Notes: generated by a model not told the origin, from the sequence alone. A DNA stretch of 64,000 bases from Adhaeribacter aquaticus DSM 16391 (GCF_000473365.1 NZ_KI421517.1:3428634-3492633); one strand, 5' to 3'. Counted from the first letter of the stretch, positions 1 through 8,192 are shown. Program-made: numbers and translations.

Positions 1-216
1 GTTTCATTACTTGCAATAGAAGAGAAATACTTTTTGTATTTTAAAGAGAAATCTCAAGAGCTATCCCTGCAAACTCCTGACCGGATTCAAAATTACTATT
101 CCTTATGCCACGAATTTGAGTATGTTAGATTTGACTATAAATCAAATGCTAATTTGCCCACAAACATTCGCCAAGAATGCGATGCGGCTTACCAAAAGGT
201 TTGGGGAAACAACTAG
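1..216 (+). CDS. Partial C-terminal end of an unrecognised protein
   Basis: The reading frame is open from the first base of the window and runs 71 codons to a TAG, so the gene starts upstream and only its tail is visible. The visible part is hydrophilic and rich in Tyr, Gln and Asn, with no membrane segment or motif I recognise. A TTG at 34 is in frame but nothing suggests it is a real start, since coding-like sequence continues upstream of it. The function cannot be judged from this fragment. Confidence 0.5.
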   Translation, partial: VSLLAIEEKYFLYFKEKSQELSLQTPDRIQNYYSLCHEFEYVRFDYKSNANLPTNIRQECDAAYQKVWGNN

Positions 217-460
217 CCTTCCTTATTCACCTTAATTAAACCTTATTTTTATTTCTTTACTTTATCGTGGACACTTAAAAAGTAATAAAATTTCATTTTA
301 AAGAGCTAGCATTATTTTCTTAGGTACTTCTGATTAGAATTAAAACTGGTCTATCTAAATTACAAGGTAACTTACTTTTTCTCCACTCCCCGCTATCCTG
401 GCAAGGTCGTTTATGTGCTTTAATTAATTTATAATCTCTTTATTTTTTTCCGTAAAAATC

Positions 461-841
461 ATGCAATCCTTAAAATTAGTTCTTAATCCTTTTGCTCCCA
501 ATTATCAGCAGTTAGGCGATTTGTCAGTGATGGTGCATGCGCCTTATATAAATTCTGGTATGACAATACAAGGAGCCCCAAAATTGGGAGATGTGCTATT
601 AGACGCCGCTCATCCGGAGGCCCATATCCGGCGGGTTTTAGTTTCTTTTATGGAGGCTAATACACCAGAATATGCATTTGATTTGGAACAGGATAATTCA
701 CATACAATATGTATCAAGAATCAATATTATGAGGTTACACTAAAAGATATTGGTGAAGAAGAAATACCCCAAATTAAATCCCGGAAATTTCTATATTTTA
801 TGTTTGATATAGAAAAAGTTGCTCCCCCATCAATGAATTAA
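461..841 (+). CDS. Hypothetical protein, 126 aa
   Basis: A soluble, acidic protein of 126 residues with no signal peptide, membrane helix or cysteine cluster. It starts at an ATG after an AT-rich spacer and ends 51 bases before the next gene on the same strand. The alternating hydrophobic pattern suggests a mixed alpha/beta fold. I do not recognise the family. The composition is normal for neighbouring coding DNA, which is the main reason to accept it as a gene. Confidence 0.55.
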   Translation: MQSLKLVLNPFAPNYQQLGDLSVMVHAPYINSGMTIQGAPKLGDVLLDAAHPEAHIRRVLVSFMEANTPEYAFDLEQDNSHTICIKNQYYEVTLKDIGEEEIPQIKSRKFLYFMFDIEKVAPPSMN

Positions 842-892
842 TTCATTCAACCCCACGTCATTTCAACAATTAAAATTATTTATAAAACTAAT

Positions 893-1255
893 ATGAAAGC
901 CAAGGCCTATTTTTTATCAATTATTTTGGGAGCAATCCTACTTCTAAGTACAACCTCTTTTGCCCAGACCATTGATTCTGCTCAAGCTAAAACTGCAGCA
1001 AAAACTCTACAGGAAAATGAAGATAAACAACGACTGAACGAAGCCGTTGATTTAAGAAGAAGTACCAAAACGGAAGCAAAGACAGCTAGAGCTAATGCCA
1101 GAGAAGCCGATCGGATTGAAGATGATGCTGCTGATGCCGCCAAACAAGCTAAGCTAGCGGCCCGAACAGAAGCCAGGGCACAGAGAACTCGCCATAATGC
1201 TGATAAACAAGCAAAAAAAGCAGAACGAGCCAGTAACAAATCTAATAATAATTAA
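893..1255 (+). CDS. Exported Ala/Lys/Arg-rich coiled-coil protein, 120 aa
   Basis: Residues 1-24 form a clear signal peptide: a Lys at position 2, a hydrophobic core and an Ala-rich end with SFA-Q as a likely cleavage point. The mature part is almost only Ala, Lys, Arg, Glu, Asp, Gln and Asn, with repeating AKxA and ARA patterns that favour one long alpha helix or coiled coil. It ends in Ser/Asn. A strong terminator follows at 1298-1323. The family is not recognised. Being exported, highly charged and rich in Lys/Arg, it could be a periplasmic or envelope-associated polyelectrolyte-binding protein, but that is only a guess. Confidence 0.7.
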   Translation: MKAKAYFLSIILGAILLLSTTSFAQTIDSAQAKTAAKTLQENEDKQRLNEAVDLRRSTKTEAKTARANAREADRIEDDAADAAKQAKLAARTEARAQRTRHNADKQAKKAERASNKSNNN

Positions 1256-1297
1256 TTCTTTACTTACCAGTAATAATTAAAATAAAACTATGAGCCG

Positions 1298-1323
1298 ATA
1301 GCCCCGTAAAGGGGCTATTTTGC
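1298..1323 (+). terminator. Rho-independent terminator after the Ala/Lys/Arg-rich gene
   Basis: A perfect 8-bp stem, ATAGCCCC / GGGGCTAT, with a 5-base loop (GTAAA), is followed by a short T stretch. It lies 43 bases after the stop of the gene ending at 1255 and before the next small gene. Confidence 0.8.
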
Positions 1324-1358
1324 GTATCTATTTTAACCAGCTAAAAATTACCTGAAGT

Positions 1359-1541
1359 ATGAAGAATAATGCTAACAGCAAAAGGGAGCCAGAAAAGTCA
1401 AGGTCCGGCATTAGTATTCCTGCCGCCATCATAACTATTTTGGTGTTTATTTTCTTTCTGGCGTGGTACCTGTTTGCAGAAAAGAAAAGTACAGAAAGGC
1501 ATGCTGCTCCAAATCCTTCCTCACAAGTTGAGAACAAATAG
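1359..1541 (+). CDS. Small single-pass membrane protein, 60 aa
   Basis: A polar, basic N terminus of about 18 residues is followed by one strongly hydrophobic segment (about residues 19-42, rich in Ile, Phe, Leu and ending Trp-Tyr) and a polar tail. This is the layout of a small bitopic inner-membrane protein with no cleavage site. It starts at an ATG 36 bases after the preceding terminator, so it needs its own promoter, which I could not identify. An overlapping minus-strand frame covers the same bases but reads as the antisense of the membrane segment. The family is not recognised. Confidence 0.5.
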   Translation: MKNNANSKREPEKSRSGISIPAAIITILVFIFFLAWYLFAEKKSTERHAAPNPSSQVENK

Positions 1542-1884
1542 TTTTATTTAAGTAATAGTTAAAACTACTCCTAAAAAAAAGCACGTAGGTAAGCGATAGG
1601 TAAGAATTGCAAAAGTTTGAAATACAAGTTTTCCTGATTTGCACTTTATATATAATGATTTGATAAGGCTTTTATTGAGGTCTAATAATATTTTAGGGGA
1701 ATAAGGTAAGCCTGTAATTATATTGGCGAGGCAAAAAATGTTGGTTTTCACGCTCTTGTTTGGGTAACCTTGTACTTTAGATTGTTGCGTATATTACCAT
1801 CTCCAATTCCAGGTTTTGCTATTTCATTTAAGTGTTTTTTAGGAGAATAGTTTTTTGTTGATAACACTATCCTTGTTTTTGAAA
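1542..1884. other. AT-rich intergenic spacer, about 340 bp
   Basis: No convincing gene on either strand. Minus-strand frames here (1447-1644 and 1548-1751) are Leu/Phe/Tyr/Ser-rich translations of AT-rich DNA and overlap each other. No terminator with a GC-rich stem and no TAnnTTTG element was found. Confidence 0.5.
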
Positions 1885-2205
1885 ATGAACTCTGAAAAAG
1901 TTTTTAAAAATATAAAAGCATTAAGCAATGAGTTATATAACCTTACCGCAGAGAGTGAGGCTAATGTAAATGCTATTAAGAATTTATGTTTTCAAATTTT
2001 AAATGAAATAGAAAACCTAAAAGAGGAAAGTGTATCGGCGCATGTTATTTTAACTAAAAACCAGGCCACCAGTTACATCAATCAAGGCTTAGCCAGAATA
2101 ATTATTTATAACGATAAAGTTACTTTAAGAAGCGTCGGTAATTTTACCGATATAATAAAACCCATTCGGGCAGGATTGGAATTATTAAAGAACCTGAATT
2201 ATTAA
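1885..2205 (+). CDS. Hypothetical protein, 106 aa
   Basis: The frame is open from a TTG at 1855, but the ATG at 1885 is preferred because the ten extra residues are hydrophobic and look like translated spacer. The protein has a helical, Asn/Glu/Lys-rich first half (about 1-50) and a second half with two short strands and a helix (about 50-106). There is no signal peptide or membrane segment. I do not recognise a family. It stands alone between two AT-rich spacers. Confidence 0.5.
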   Translation: MNSEKVFKNIKALSNELYNLTAESEANVNAIKNLCFQILNEIENLKEESVSAHVILTKNQATSYINQGLARIIIYNDKVTLRSVGNFTDIIKPIRAGLELLKNLNY

Positions 2206-2432
2206 GTTATTTATTATACGGAGCTTCAAAAAAAACTGAACCTGCTATAAGCTTCAGTTCCTCTATAAAAGGTAACAAACAGAATAGGCAATCCTTGCTT
2301 TCTTTTAAAGAATTTAGGATTTAAATAATTTCCATTAACCTTTTAAATCTTTTTGACGAGCACCAGTTTCCTTATTCCGAAACTAAATTATTTAATTATG
2401 CCCTTATAATTTTAAGGAACGTATTTATTTAA

Positions 2433-2597
2433 ATGGAAAACACATATCCCGAAGGATCTTTGGTTTACGCCAAAGTAAATCCTAATCTTAAATTAGTAGT
2501 AAGACGATTTGCAAAGCGCATCTATTACTGCACTTCTCCTGAAAATCCGAACCAAAAGGAATTAGTTTATTTTGAACGGGAGTTATTAAAAGGTTAA
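2433..2597 (+). CDS. Small conserved-type hypothetical protein, 54 aa
   Basis: The frame starts at ATG 2433 and ends at TAA 2595-2597. The protein opens MENTYPEGSLVYAKVNP and ends VYFEREL-LKG, with a basic, Tyr-rich middle (about residues 20-35). From memory, short Bacteroidota proteins with a similar layout (KLxVRR-x-YYC-x-ELVYFERELL) are common in this group and have no known function. Composition is clearly protein-like, unlike the spacers on each side. The family memory cannot be verified here. Confidence 0.65.
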   Translation: MENTYPEGSLVYAKVNPNLKLVVRRFAKRIYYCTSPENPNQKELVYFERELLKG

Positions 2598-2811
2598 ACT
2601 TTTAGGTCTTCATTCTATGAAATCATTTAAATAAGAATTTCATAGTTTGAAACCTTAAAAATATTAAACTAAACTTGTCTTTTCCCCTATAGAAATAACC
2701 TAAATAAGTTTCCATCTGGCAAACAGCTATATTCTTTATATACCGTAACAGTTGGTATAATAAACCAGTATTTTGAATTATTAGGTGTAGTTATATTTTT
2801 TGATACTAGGC

Positions 2812-3060
2812 TTAAATAAGATTGATATAGTGACTAATAGTATTCCTGGCTTCTTCTTCCGTTCTGCAAGTACCATATTCCCGCATATCTGGTTTATTGT
2901 TGTAAATGTAAATTTCCCAGTTCCATGCTTCCATAAGGGGATAATAACTAGCTATTAATTCTTTTTCAGATCTTTCATCTTCCAGGTCAATAGATCCATA
3001 TAAATTCTGTTGATGAGGTGCTGCCTCATCTGCTTCCCAATATTTATTTATTACATTCAT
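2812..3060 (-). CDS. Hypothetical acidic protein, 82 aa
   Basis: Starts at ATG 3060 on the minus strand. The protein is acidic and rich in Glu, Tyr, Asn and Trp, with no signal peptide or membrane segment. Its C-terminal part looks like a short strand-turn-helix unit (about residues 45-82: a Trp/Tyr-rich strand followed by a helix beginning TEEEARN). I do not recognise the family. It is transcribed away from the rsb-type operon. Confidence 0.55.
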   Translation of the reverse strand: MNVINKYWEADEAAPHQQNLYGSIDLEDERSEKELIASYYPLMEAWNWEIYIYNNKPDMREYGTCRTEEEARNTISHYINLI

Positions 3061-3706
3061 TGAAAGTTATTGATAGGTAATTACACCACTAAACCATATT
3101 ATATTAATCCGATTCTCGTTTAAGATGTAAATAGCATTTATACCAAACCATAACCTGATTTAGGTTAATTAGAGATGGTAGTGAAATTTTTAATCTTGTT
3201 TAAAATTGAATTCTAATGGGTTATGGATGAAATTAGTGTTAACGAGTAAAAAAGGAAAGTGACCGGATAAAGTTAAAATTACTTTTAAGATTGGCTGAAA
3301 CAGTGGGTTGAAGAACAAGCGCTACCAATATTACAGCTCCAAGAAATATGGTTTTGGTGCATATTTTAGAGCCGGTATTTTAGGGGAAATCTGTATTAAG
3401 ATTTAAAACTAAACCTGAACAAAAAGGATGAAATTTAACTATGAGCTGAAGTACCACCTGGCAAAAATTAAGTGATATTTTTTTAGAATTTAAACCAGGT
3501 CTACCACCACTTTTATTATTCATTTGGGTAAAAGATAAATCAGTCAAACCAGGTATCAGTATTTAAGCTGAGTTTAAATTAGTATTTTTATACATAAAAA
3601 TAACTTTGGCTGGGTGTAGTTAAAAGGCTATTAATCCTTACTTTTATGCTCAATTGTTATAGCGTATTGCTACCATAGTGTAACCGAAGAAATATTGAAT
3701 ATCAAC
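3061..3706. other. Long spacer upstream of the stressosome operon, about 650 bp
   Basis: Mostly AT-rich with no full-length gene. One short open stretch at 3308-3406 (32 codons, plus strand) reads as ordinary protein sequence (KNKRYQYYSSKKYGFGAYF) and could be the degraded end of a lost gene. The promoter of the operon starting at 3707 must lie here, but no exact TAnnTTTG element was found. Confidence 0.5.
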
Positions 3707-4567
3707 ATGAAATCCAAAACCGCTTCCTTCCTTAAAAAGAATAAAAAGCAATTATTAGAAGCCTGGATGCATAACCAATTGGCCGATAGTACTCTTAGAG
3801 ATGATTTGATAACAAATGAAGAGTTAGGAAAGCAATCAGAAGAATTACTGGATTCACTTTTAAAAGCGTTGGGTTCTGGAGAATTTAACGCGGATTCAGA
3901 TGTTTTTCAGCCAGTTGTTGATATTATAAGTGAGCTTTCCATTACCCGGGCCCGCCAGGGGTTTTCGCCTCGCGAAACAAGTTTATTTGTAATGAGCCTG
4001 AAAAGAGCTTTTTACTCAATAATGGATAAAGAGTTTGCCAATGATCCGGCCTTGCTTTACCAGGAAGCTGTAATAATAAATAATCTGCTGGATACGCTTA
4101 GTATCATAACCATGGAAACCTTCATAAAAGGTAGAGAAGAAGTTATTTTACGGCAGACAGATGAAATAAATGAAATTTCAACGCCAGTTATCCGGGTTTG
4201 GGATGGAATTCTGGCATTACCAATTATCGGAACCCTGGATAGCGCCCGTACGCAAATTGTAATGGAAAACCTGTTGCAAATGATTGTAGAAACAGGCAGC
4301 CGAATTGCTATCCTGGATATTTCTGGCGTTCCTACCGTAGATTCTTTAGTAGCTCAACATTTAATAAAAACAGTAAGTGCTACCCGATTAATGGGAGCCG
4401 AATGTATCATTAGTGGCATACGGGCAGAAATCGCTCAGACAATAGTGCATTTAGGAATAGATTTATCCAATATTAATACAAAAGCCTCCTTAGCCAGTGC
4501 CCTTAAGTTAGCTTTTAATATGTTAGGGGTAGAAGTTAGAAGGGGCGAAAAGAAAAGTATTATTTAG
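3707..4567 (+). CDS. rsbR: RsbR-type stressosome scaffold protein (STAS)
   Basis: A co-antagonist of the stressosome: family members assemble with RsbS into a large cytoplasmic complex that holds RsbT until stress. Residues 1-140 are all-helical and match the RsbRD/RsbR_N type of sensor domain rather than a globin. Residues about 158-280 are a STAS domain with the hallmark segments LDISGVPTVDS and GIRAEIAQTIVHLGIDL. The sites matching B. subtilis RsbRA Thr171 and Thr205 are Ser213 and Thr245, so both positions can still be phosphorylated. ATG 3707 is chosen over TTG 3695. It is the first gene of a five-gene operon, 11 bases before rsbS. The family assignment is firm; the signal sensed is unknown. 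Confidence 0.9.
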   Translation: MKSKTASFLKKNKKQLLEAWMHNQLADSTLRDDLITNEELGKQSEELLDSLLKALGSGEFNADSDVFQPVVDIISELSITRARQGFSPRETSLFVMSLKRAFYSIMDKEFANDPALLYQEAVIINNLLDTLSIITMETFIKGREEVILRQTDEINEISTPVIRVWDGILALPIIGTLDSARTQIVMENLLQMIVETGSRIAILDISGVPTVDSLVAQHLIKTVSATRLMGAECIISGIRAEIAQTIVHLGIDLSNINTKASLASALKLAFNMLGVEVRRGEKKSII

Positions 4568-4578
4568 TAAAGGAAGTG

Positions 4579-4977
4579 ATGGATAAAATTCCTATTCTAA
4601 AAATGGGCGAGTTTTTACTCGTTACCATACAGGTTGATTTGTATGATCGGTTAGCCTTGGCCCTGGAGAATGATCTGATAAACATGGTAAGTAAAACCGA
4701 GGCGCGGGGCGTTTTAATAGATATTTCGGCAGTGAGTATTGTAGATTCTTTCATGGGGAGAATTCTGGGCAACATTGCCTCTATGTCTAAAATAATGGAT
4801 GCTGAAACAGTTGTTGTAGGCATGCAACCTGCAGTGGCAATTACTTTAGTTGAATTAGGCTTAACGCTAACAGGTGTGTACACCGCTTTAGATGTAGAAA
4901 AAGGTATGGAGCTTCTTCGAAGTAAAATTGGTTATTTACCACTAGACGAGGAAAATCTGTATGATGACCTTAACTAA
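4579..4977 (+). CDS. rsbS: RsbS-type STAS antagonist protein
   Basis: A single STAS domain of 132 residues, the core partner of RsbR in the stressosome. In characterised systems RsbT phosphorylates one Ser of RsbS, which frees RsbT. The matching residue here is Ser57 in the segment SAVSIVDSF. The second conserved loop reads VVVGMQPAVAITLVELG. A good AGGA lies 5 bases before ATG 4579, which favours it over the GTG at 4576. The gene overlaps rsbT by up to 17 bases, so the two are probably translationally coupled. The acidic tail (DEENLYDDLN) is typical of the family. Confidence 0.92.
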   Translation: MDKIPILKMGEFLLVTIQVDLYDRLALALENDLINMVSKTEARGVLIDISAVSIVDSFMGRILGNIASMSKIMDAETVVVGMQPAVAITLVELGLTLTGVYTALDVEKGMELLRSKIGYLPLDEENLYDDLN

Positions 4978-5374
4978 AGAAAAATTAACCATTCTACGAG
5001 AACCGGATGTTATTTTCTTCCGAAATAAAGCCAAAGAATATGCAGTAAAAATAGGCATGAGCCTGGTTGGCCAAACTAAATTAATTACGGCAGCCAGCGA
5101 ATTAGTCCGGAATATGTTGCGCTACGCCAATGGAGGCGAGGCCATTTTGGAAATTGTTGTCCGAAACAATATTAAAGGCGTCCGGTTAACATTTGCAGAT
5201 AAAGGTCCGGGCATTAAAGATGTTAAACAAGCTATGCAGGACGGCTTCTCTACCGGTAAAAGTTTAGGTCTGGGCTTACCAGGTGCAAAACGTTTATCTA
5301 ATGAATTCGATTTAAAAAGCGAAGTAGGGAAGGGAACCACAGTTACGATCATTCGCTGGAAAAATGGACTTTAA
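4961..5374 (+). CDS. rsbT: RsbT-type serine kinase / switch protein
   Basis: A GHKL-fold ATPase of 137 residues. The N box is ASELVRNMLRYA, the G1 box DKGPGIKD, and the G2 region SLGLGLPGAKRLS, followed by GKGTTVTI. RsbT phosphorylates RsbS and RsbR, then leaves the complex to activate a downstream partner (RsbU in Bacillus). No RsbU is seen here. Two in-frame ATGs (4961 and 4964) both fit. It overlaps rsbS upstream and the next gene by 11 bases downstream, so the order R-S-T is that of a classical stressosome module. Confidence 0.92.
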   Translation: MMTLTKEKLTILREPDVIFFRNKAKEYAVKIGMSLVGQTKLITAASELVRNMLRYANGGEAILEIVVRNNIKGVRLTFADKGPGIKDVKQAMQDGFSTGKSLGLGLPGAKRLSNEFDLKSEVGKGTTVTIIRWKNGL

Positions 5375-6386
5375 ACCGCATGTAAGCTTTACCTTAACGG
5401 ATAGAAGTTTTCAGAATATTGTTAAACGTGATATTGCTAAACTGGCTGAAGGTTTAGGTTTTAAAGAATCTGAAGTTGGTAAAATAAATTTAATAATTTC
5501 GGAAATGGCCTCGAACCTGATTAAACACGAGGCTGTAAACGGTGAAATTCTGGTAAAACCTATTGGAGAAAAAGCCAGTGGGTTAGAAATTATTTGTATA
5601 GATCAGGGGCCAGGAATGAGTGACCCACAGCGCATGTTGGAAGATGGCGTATCAACCGTCGGAACACATGGAGAAGGACTGGGCGCCATTAAAAGAATTT
5701 CAGATGAATTTGACTTGTATTCTTCCCGGGGGGTAGGTACAGTGGTTTTATCCCGGATTTATAAGAGTCGGCAAAAGCCCAAAGCAGGCAAAATTAAGAG
5801 GTTTGACATTGGGGTAGTAATGGTGCCCAAAACTGGAGAAACCGATTGCGGGGATGGCTGGGCTATGTACGAAAGCATCAACACGTGTTACTTATTAGTA
5901 GCTGATGGTTTAGGACACGGCGAGTTTGCCCAACAGGCCAGCCAGGGGGCCGTTGAAACTTTTTTACAGCAAACAAACCAGACTCCTTCTTCCCTGATCC
6001 GGAGTTTGCATGCTTCTATAAAAAGAACCAGAGGAGCGGTAGCTAATGTTGCTTTAATTGATTTAAAAGACCAAACCCTTACTTATTGCGGAATCGGGAA
6101 CATAGCCGGCCGGTTTTTTAGCGGAGCAGACGGGACTAAAAGCATTATATCTTATAACGGAATTTTAGGGCATAATATACCCAATACCATAAACAACCAC
6201 CAGATTCCCTGGTCTAACCAAGGGTTGTTGGTGGTGCATTCAGACGGATTAAAAAGCAAGTGGGATTTAGCCCGTTACAAAGATTTGCAACGGCACGATA
6301 CCAGTGTTATAGCGGCTCTATTGTATAAAGATTTTAAACGGGGAACAGACGATACACTGGTTTTGGTTGGTAGAACCAGAGGCTAA
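5364..6386 (+). CDS. RsbX-like PP2C phosphatase fused to an RsbT/RsbW-like ATPase domain
   Basis: Residues 1-135 form a second GHKL domain (N box ISEMASNLIKHEA, G1 DQGPGMSD, G2 HGEGLGAIKRIS). Residues about 147-340 form a SpoIIE/PP2C phosphatase with metal-binding motifs VADGLGHGEFA, HSDGL and GTDDTLVLVG. RsbX in Bacillus dephosphorylates RsbS and RsbR to reset the stressosome, and is a stand-alone domain of about 200 residues. Here the phosphatase is preceded by an ATPase domain, a layout I recall from rsb modules outside the Firmicutes. Position directly after rsbT (11-base overlap) supports a resetting role. The ATPase domain may be a kinase or only a binding module. Confidence 0.85.
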   Translation: MDFKPHVSFTLTDRSFQNIVKRDIAKLAEGLGFKESEVGKINLIISEMASNLIKHEAVNGEILVKPIGEKASGLEIICIDQGPGMSDPQRMLEDGVSTVGTHGEGLGAIKRISDEFDLYSSRGVGTVVLSRIYKSRQKPKAGKIKRFDIGVVMVPKTGETDCGDGWAMYESINTCYLLVADGLGHGEFAQQASQGAVETFLQQTNQTPSSLIRSLHASIKRTRGAVANVALIDLKDQTLTYCGIGNIAGRFFSGADGTKSIISYNGILGHNIPNTINNHQIPWSNQGLLVVHSDGLKSKWDLARYKDLQRHDTSVIAALLYKDFKRGTDDTLVLVGRTRG

Positions 6387-6391
6387 AGGAA

Positions 6392-7729
6392 ATGGAGCGA
6401 GATATATTAACGATAAAGCTGGAAAATGAGCTGGATATTGTTTTGGCCTATAAAAGGGCCATGCAACTTTCAACTTTTTGTGGTATTGCTCTTGCTAACC
6501 AAACTAAATTTGCTACAGCCGTTTCTGAAATTTCGCGTAATGTGTTGGAACATGTAGGGCAGGGAATTATAAAATATAGCATTGTTGAAACGGATGGGCA
6601 TCTTTACCTGGAAGGTTTAGTTACTGATCGGGGAAGAGGAATCAGTAATGTAGAGGAGCTGCTAAAGCAACATGCGCAACCACAAGGTTTGAAAGGGTGG
6701 GGGATTCTAAACTCCCGCAAACTGGTTGAATATTTTGCTATAAACAGTGAATACGAAAAGGGAACCCGGGTTACGTTACGTAAAGAAATTCCGCATAATC
6801 ATCCACCTATAAACAAAGCCATTATAAAAGGATGGCTGGAGCACTTTAAAGAAGAAAGTGATATATCGCCTTATGCTGAAATAAAAACGCAGAATATGCA
6901 GCTGATTGAGCTGCTGGATCAGCTACGGTTAAAAAATATTGAAACGGAATACCAACTGGAAGAAATCAGGCGCTTAAATGCCCAGTTGCAAACATCTAAT
7001 CACGAAATTTCTACTTTGCTTCAGGAGCGGGATAAAAGTAATGAGAAACTTACTGTTATAAACAGGGAGCTGGATAAGTTTGCACATATAGTTTCGCACG
7101 ATCTGAAAGGGCCGATTTATAATATTTATTCTTTGGCCAGAATTATTGAAGAAGATATAGCCGAGGATAATTTTAATGATATAAGTAAAACGGCCGGTAT
7201 GATTAAAGCCCAGGCTACCCGGATGGAGAAGTTTATTTATGATGTGCTTCTTTATTCAACAGCCGGGAAACAAAGTATACCTAAAACAAAAGTAGATTTA
7301 AATATTCTGATCCAGAACTTGCTTCATTCCCATTCTATTCCGGCTCATATTAAAGTTGCTGTGAAACCTGGGCTACCAACTTTGTTTACCGAGGAAATTT
7401 ATCTGCAACAAATTTTCAGCAACTTAATCAGCAATGCTATTAAGTATAATGATAAAGAAGAAGGGTATATTTTTATTGATTATCAGGTTAAAGAGGGGCT
7501 GTTGCAATTTTCGGTGGCTGATAATGGTCCCGGAATTCCACTGGCAGAACAGGAAACTATTTTTAAAGCTTATGAAACAGGTAGTTTACACCGGAATATC
7601 AGTACAGGATTAGGTTTATCTATAATAGATAAAATAATCCAGCTTAAAAAAACGGCCATATGGGTAGAATCAAAGGGTAGAAACGGTACCACTTTTAAAT
7701 TTACCTGGCCAATAGATGAAGTTATTTAA
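6392..7729 (+). CDS. Hybrid histidine kinase with an N-terminal RsbT-like ATPase domain
   Basis: Residues 1-132 are a third RsbT-like GHKL domain (N box AVSEISRNVLEHVG, G1 DRGRGISN, then GWGILNSRKLVEY). Residues about 165-228 are a coiled coil. Residues 229-445 are a standard kinase core: H box with His236 in VSHDLKGPIYN, N box LISNAIKYND, G1 ADNGPGIP, G2 STGLGLSI. There is no membrane segment or PAS domain, so the enzyme is cytoplasmic and may take its input through the N-terminal domain from the stressosome. It starts 5 bases after the phosphatase gene and is the last gene of the operon. A response regulator lies just downstream on the other strand. Confidence 0.88.
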   Translation: MERDILTIKLENELDIVLAYKRAMQLSTFCGIALANQTKFATAVSEISRNVLEHVGQGIIKYSIVETDGHLYLEGLVTDRGRGISNVEELLKQHAQPQGLKGWGILNSRKLVEYFAINSEYEKGTRVTLRKEIPHNHPPINKAIIKGWLEHFKEESDISPYAEIKTQNMQLIELLDQLRLKNIETEYQLEEIRRLNAQLQTSNHEISTLLQERDKSNEKLTVINRELDKFAHIVSHDLKGPIYNIYSLARIIEEDIAEDNFNDISKTAGMIKAQATRMEKFIYDVLLYSTAGKQSIPKTKVDLNILIQNLLHSHSIPAHIKVAVKPGLPTLFTEEIYLQQIFSNLISNAIKYNDKEEGYIFIDYQVKEGLLQFSVADNGPGIPLAEQETIFKAYETGSLHRNISTGLGLSIIDKIIQLKKTAIWVESKGRNGTTFKFTWPIDEVI

Positions 7730-7745
7730 AATTTAATTACTCAGA

Positions 7746-7768
7746 TAAAGCCTTTGATAAAGGCTTTA
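7746..7768. terminator. Hairpin between convergent kinase and response-regulator genes
   Basis: A perfect 10-bp stem (TAAAGCCTTT / AAAGGCTTTA) with a 3-base loop lies between the stops at 7729 (plus) and 7770 (minus). The T run is short on both strands, so termination could be bidirectional but weak. Confidence 0.6.
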
Positions 7769-7769
7769 C

Positions 7770-8192
7770 TTAATTATTGGATTGGTTTGCAAAGTATTGC
7801 TGTAAAATTTCCTTAATATCTCCTTCGGTTAAAGCCTTAGAAATATGTTGTTTTACAAATTTATAATTTTTAAGCCTTTCCAGATCATAAAAGCTGGCAG
7901 ATGAGGTAAGCATCATAATAATTACCTGATTGTTTTTGCCCAAGCCAGCTGCTTCATATGTTTCTAAAAAAGAAAACCCGTCCATTACCGGCATTTTAAT
8001 ATCTAAAAAAATCAGGTCCGGGCAAATTTGTTTTTGTGCTTCACAATCTTTTAAATAATCAATGGCCTCTTGTCCGTTTTTAGCAATTTTTATTTCACGA
8101 GCTATATTCATGCGGGAGAGTAAGCGATTATTAACAAAGTTGGTAGTTTCATCATCATCCACCAGCAGAATTAAGTCTAATAATTGTGACAT
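7770..8192 (-). CDS. Single-domain response regulator (CheY-like receiver)
   Basis: One receiver domain of 140 residues and no output domain. The acidic pocket is VDDDE (residues 11-15), the phosphorylation site is Asp64 in FLDIKMPVMDG, and the Thr/Ser switch is MMLTSSA. The usual Lys-Pro near the end reads SKA instead. Proteins of this type pass phosphate on or act by binding. It converges on the rsbRST/X/kinase operon with only a hairpin between, making that orphan kinase a reasonable partner, though this is inferred from position only. Confidence 0.88.
   Translation of the reverse strand: MSQLLDLILLVDDDETTNFVNNRLLSRMNIAREIKIAKNGQEAIDYLKDCEAQKQICPDLIFLDIKMPVMDGFSFLETYEAAGLGKNNQVIIMMLTSSASFYDLERLKNYKFVKQHISKALTEGDIKEILQQYFANQSNN

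Noticed and set aside
982-1239. Minus-strand frame rich in Ala, Ser and Leu
   Set aside because: It is the antisense of the Ala/Lys/Arg-rich coding sequence; biased codons of that gene keep the other strand open.
1328-1537. Minus-strand frame of 69 residues with a hydrophobic end
   Set aside because: Antisense of the plus-strand membrane segment at 1359-1541. A real gene cannot be fully excluded, but the plus-strand product is better formed.
2221-2270. Possible terminator after the gene ending at 2205 (ACTGAA / TTCAGT)
   Set aside because: The stem is short and no T run follows.
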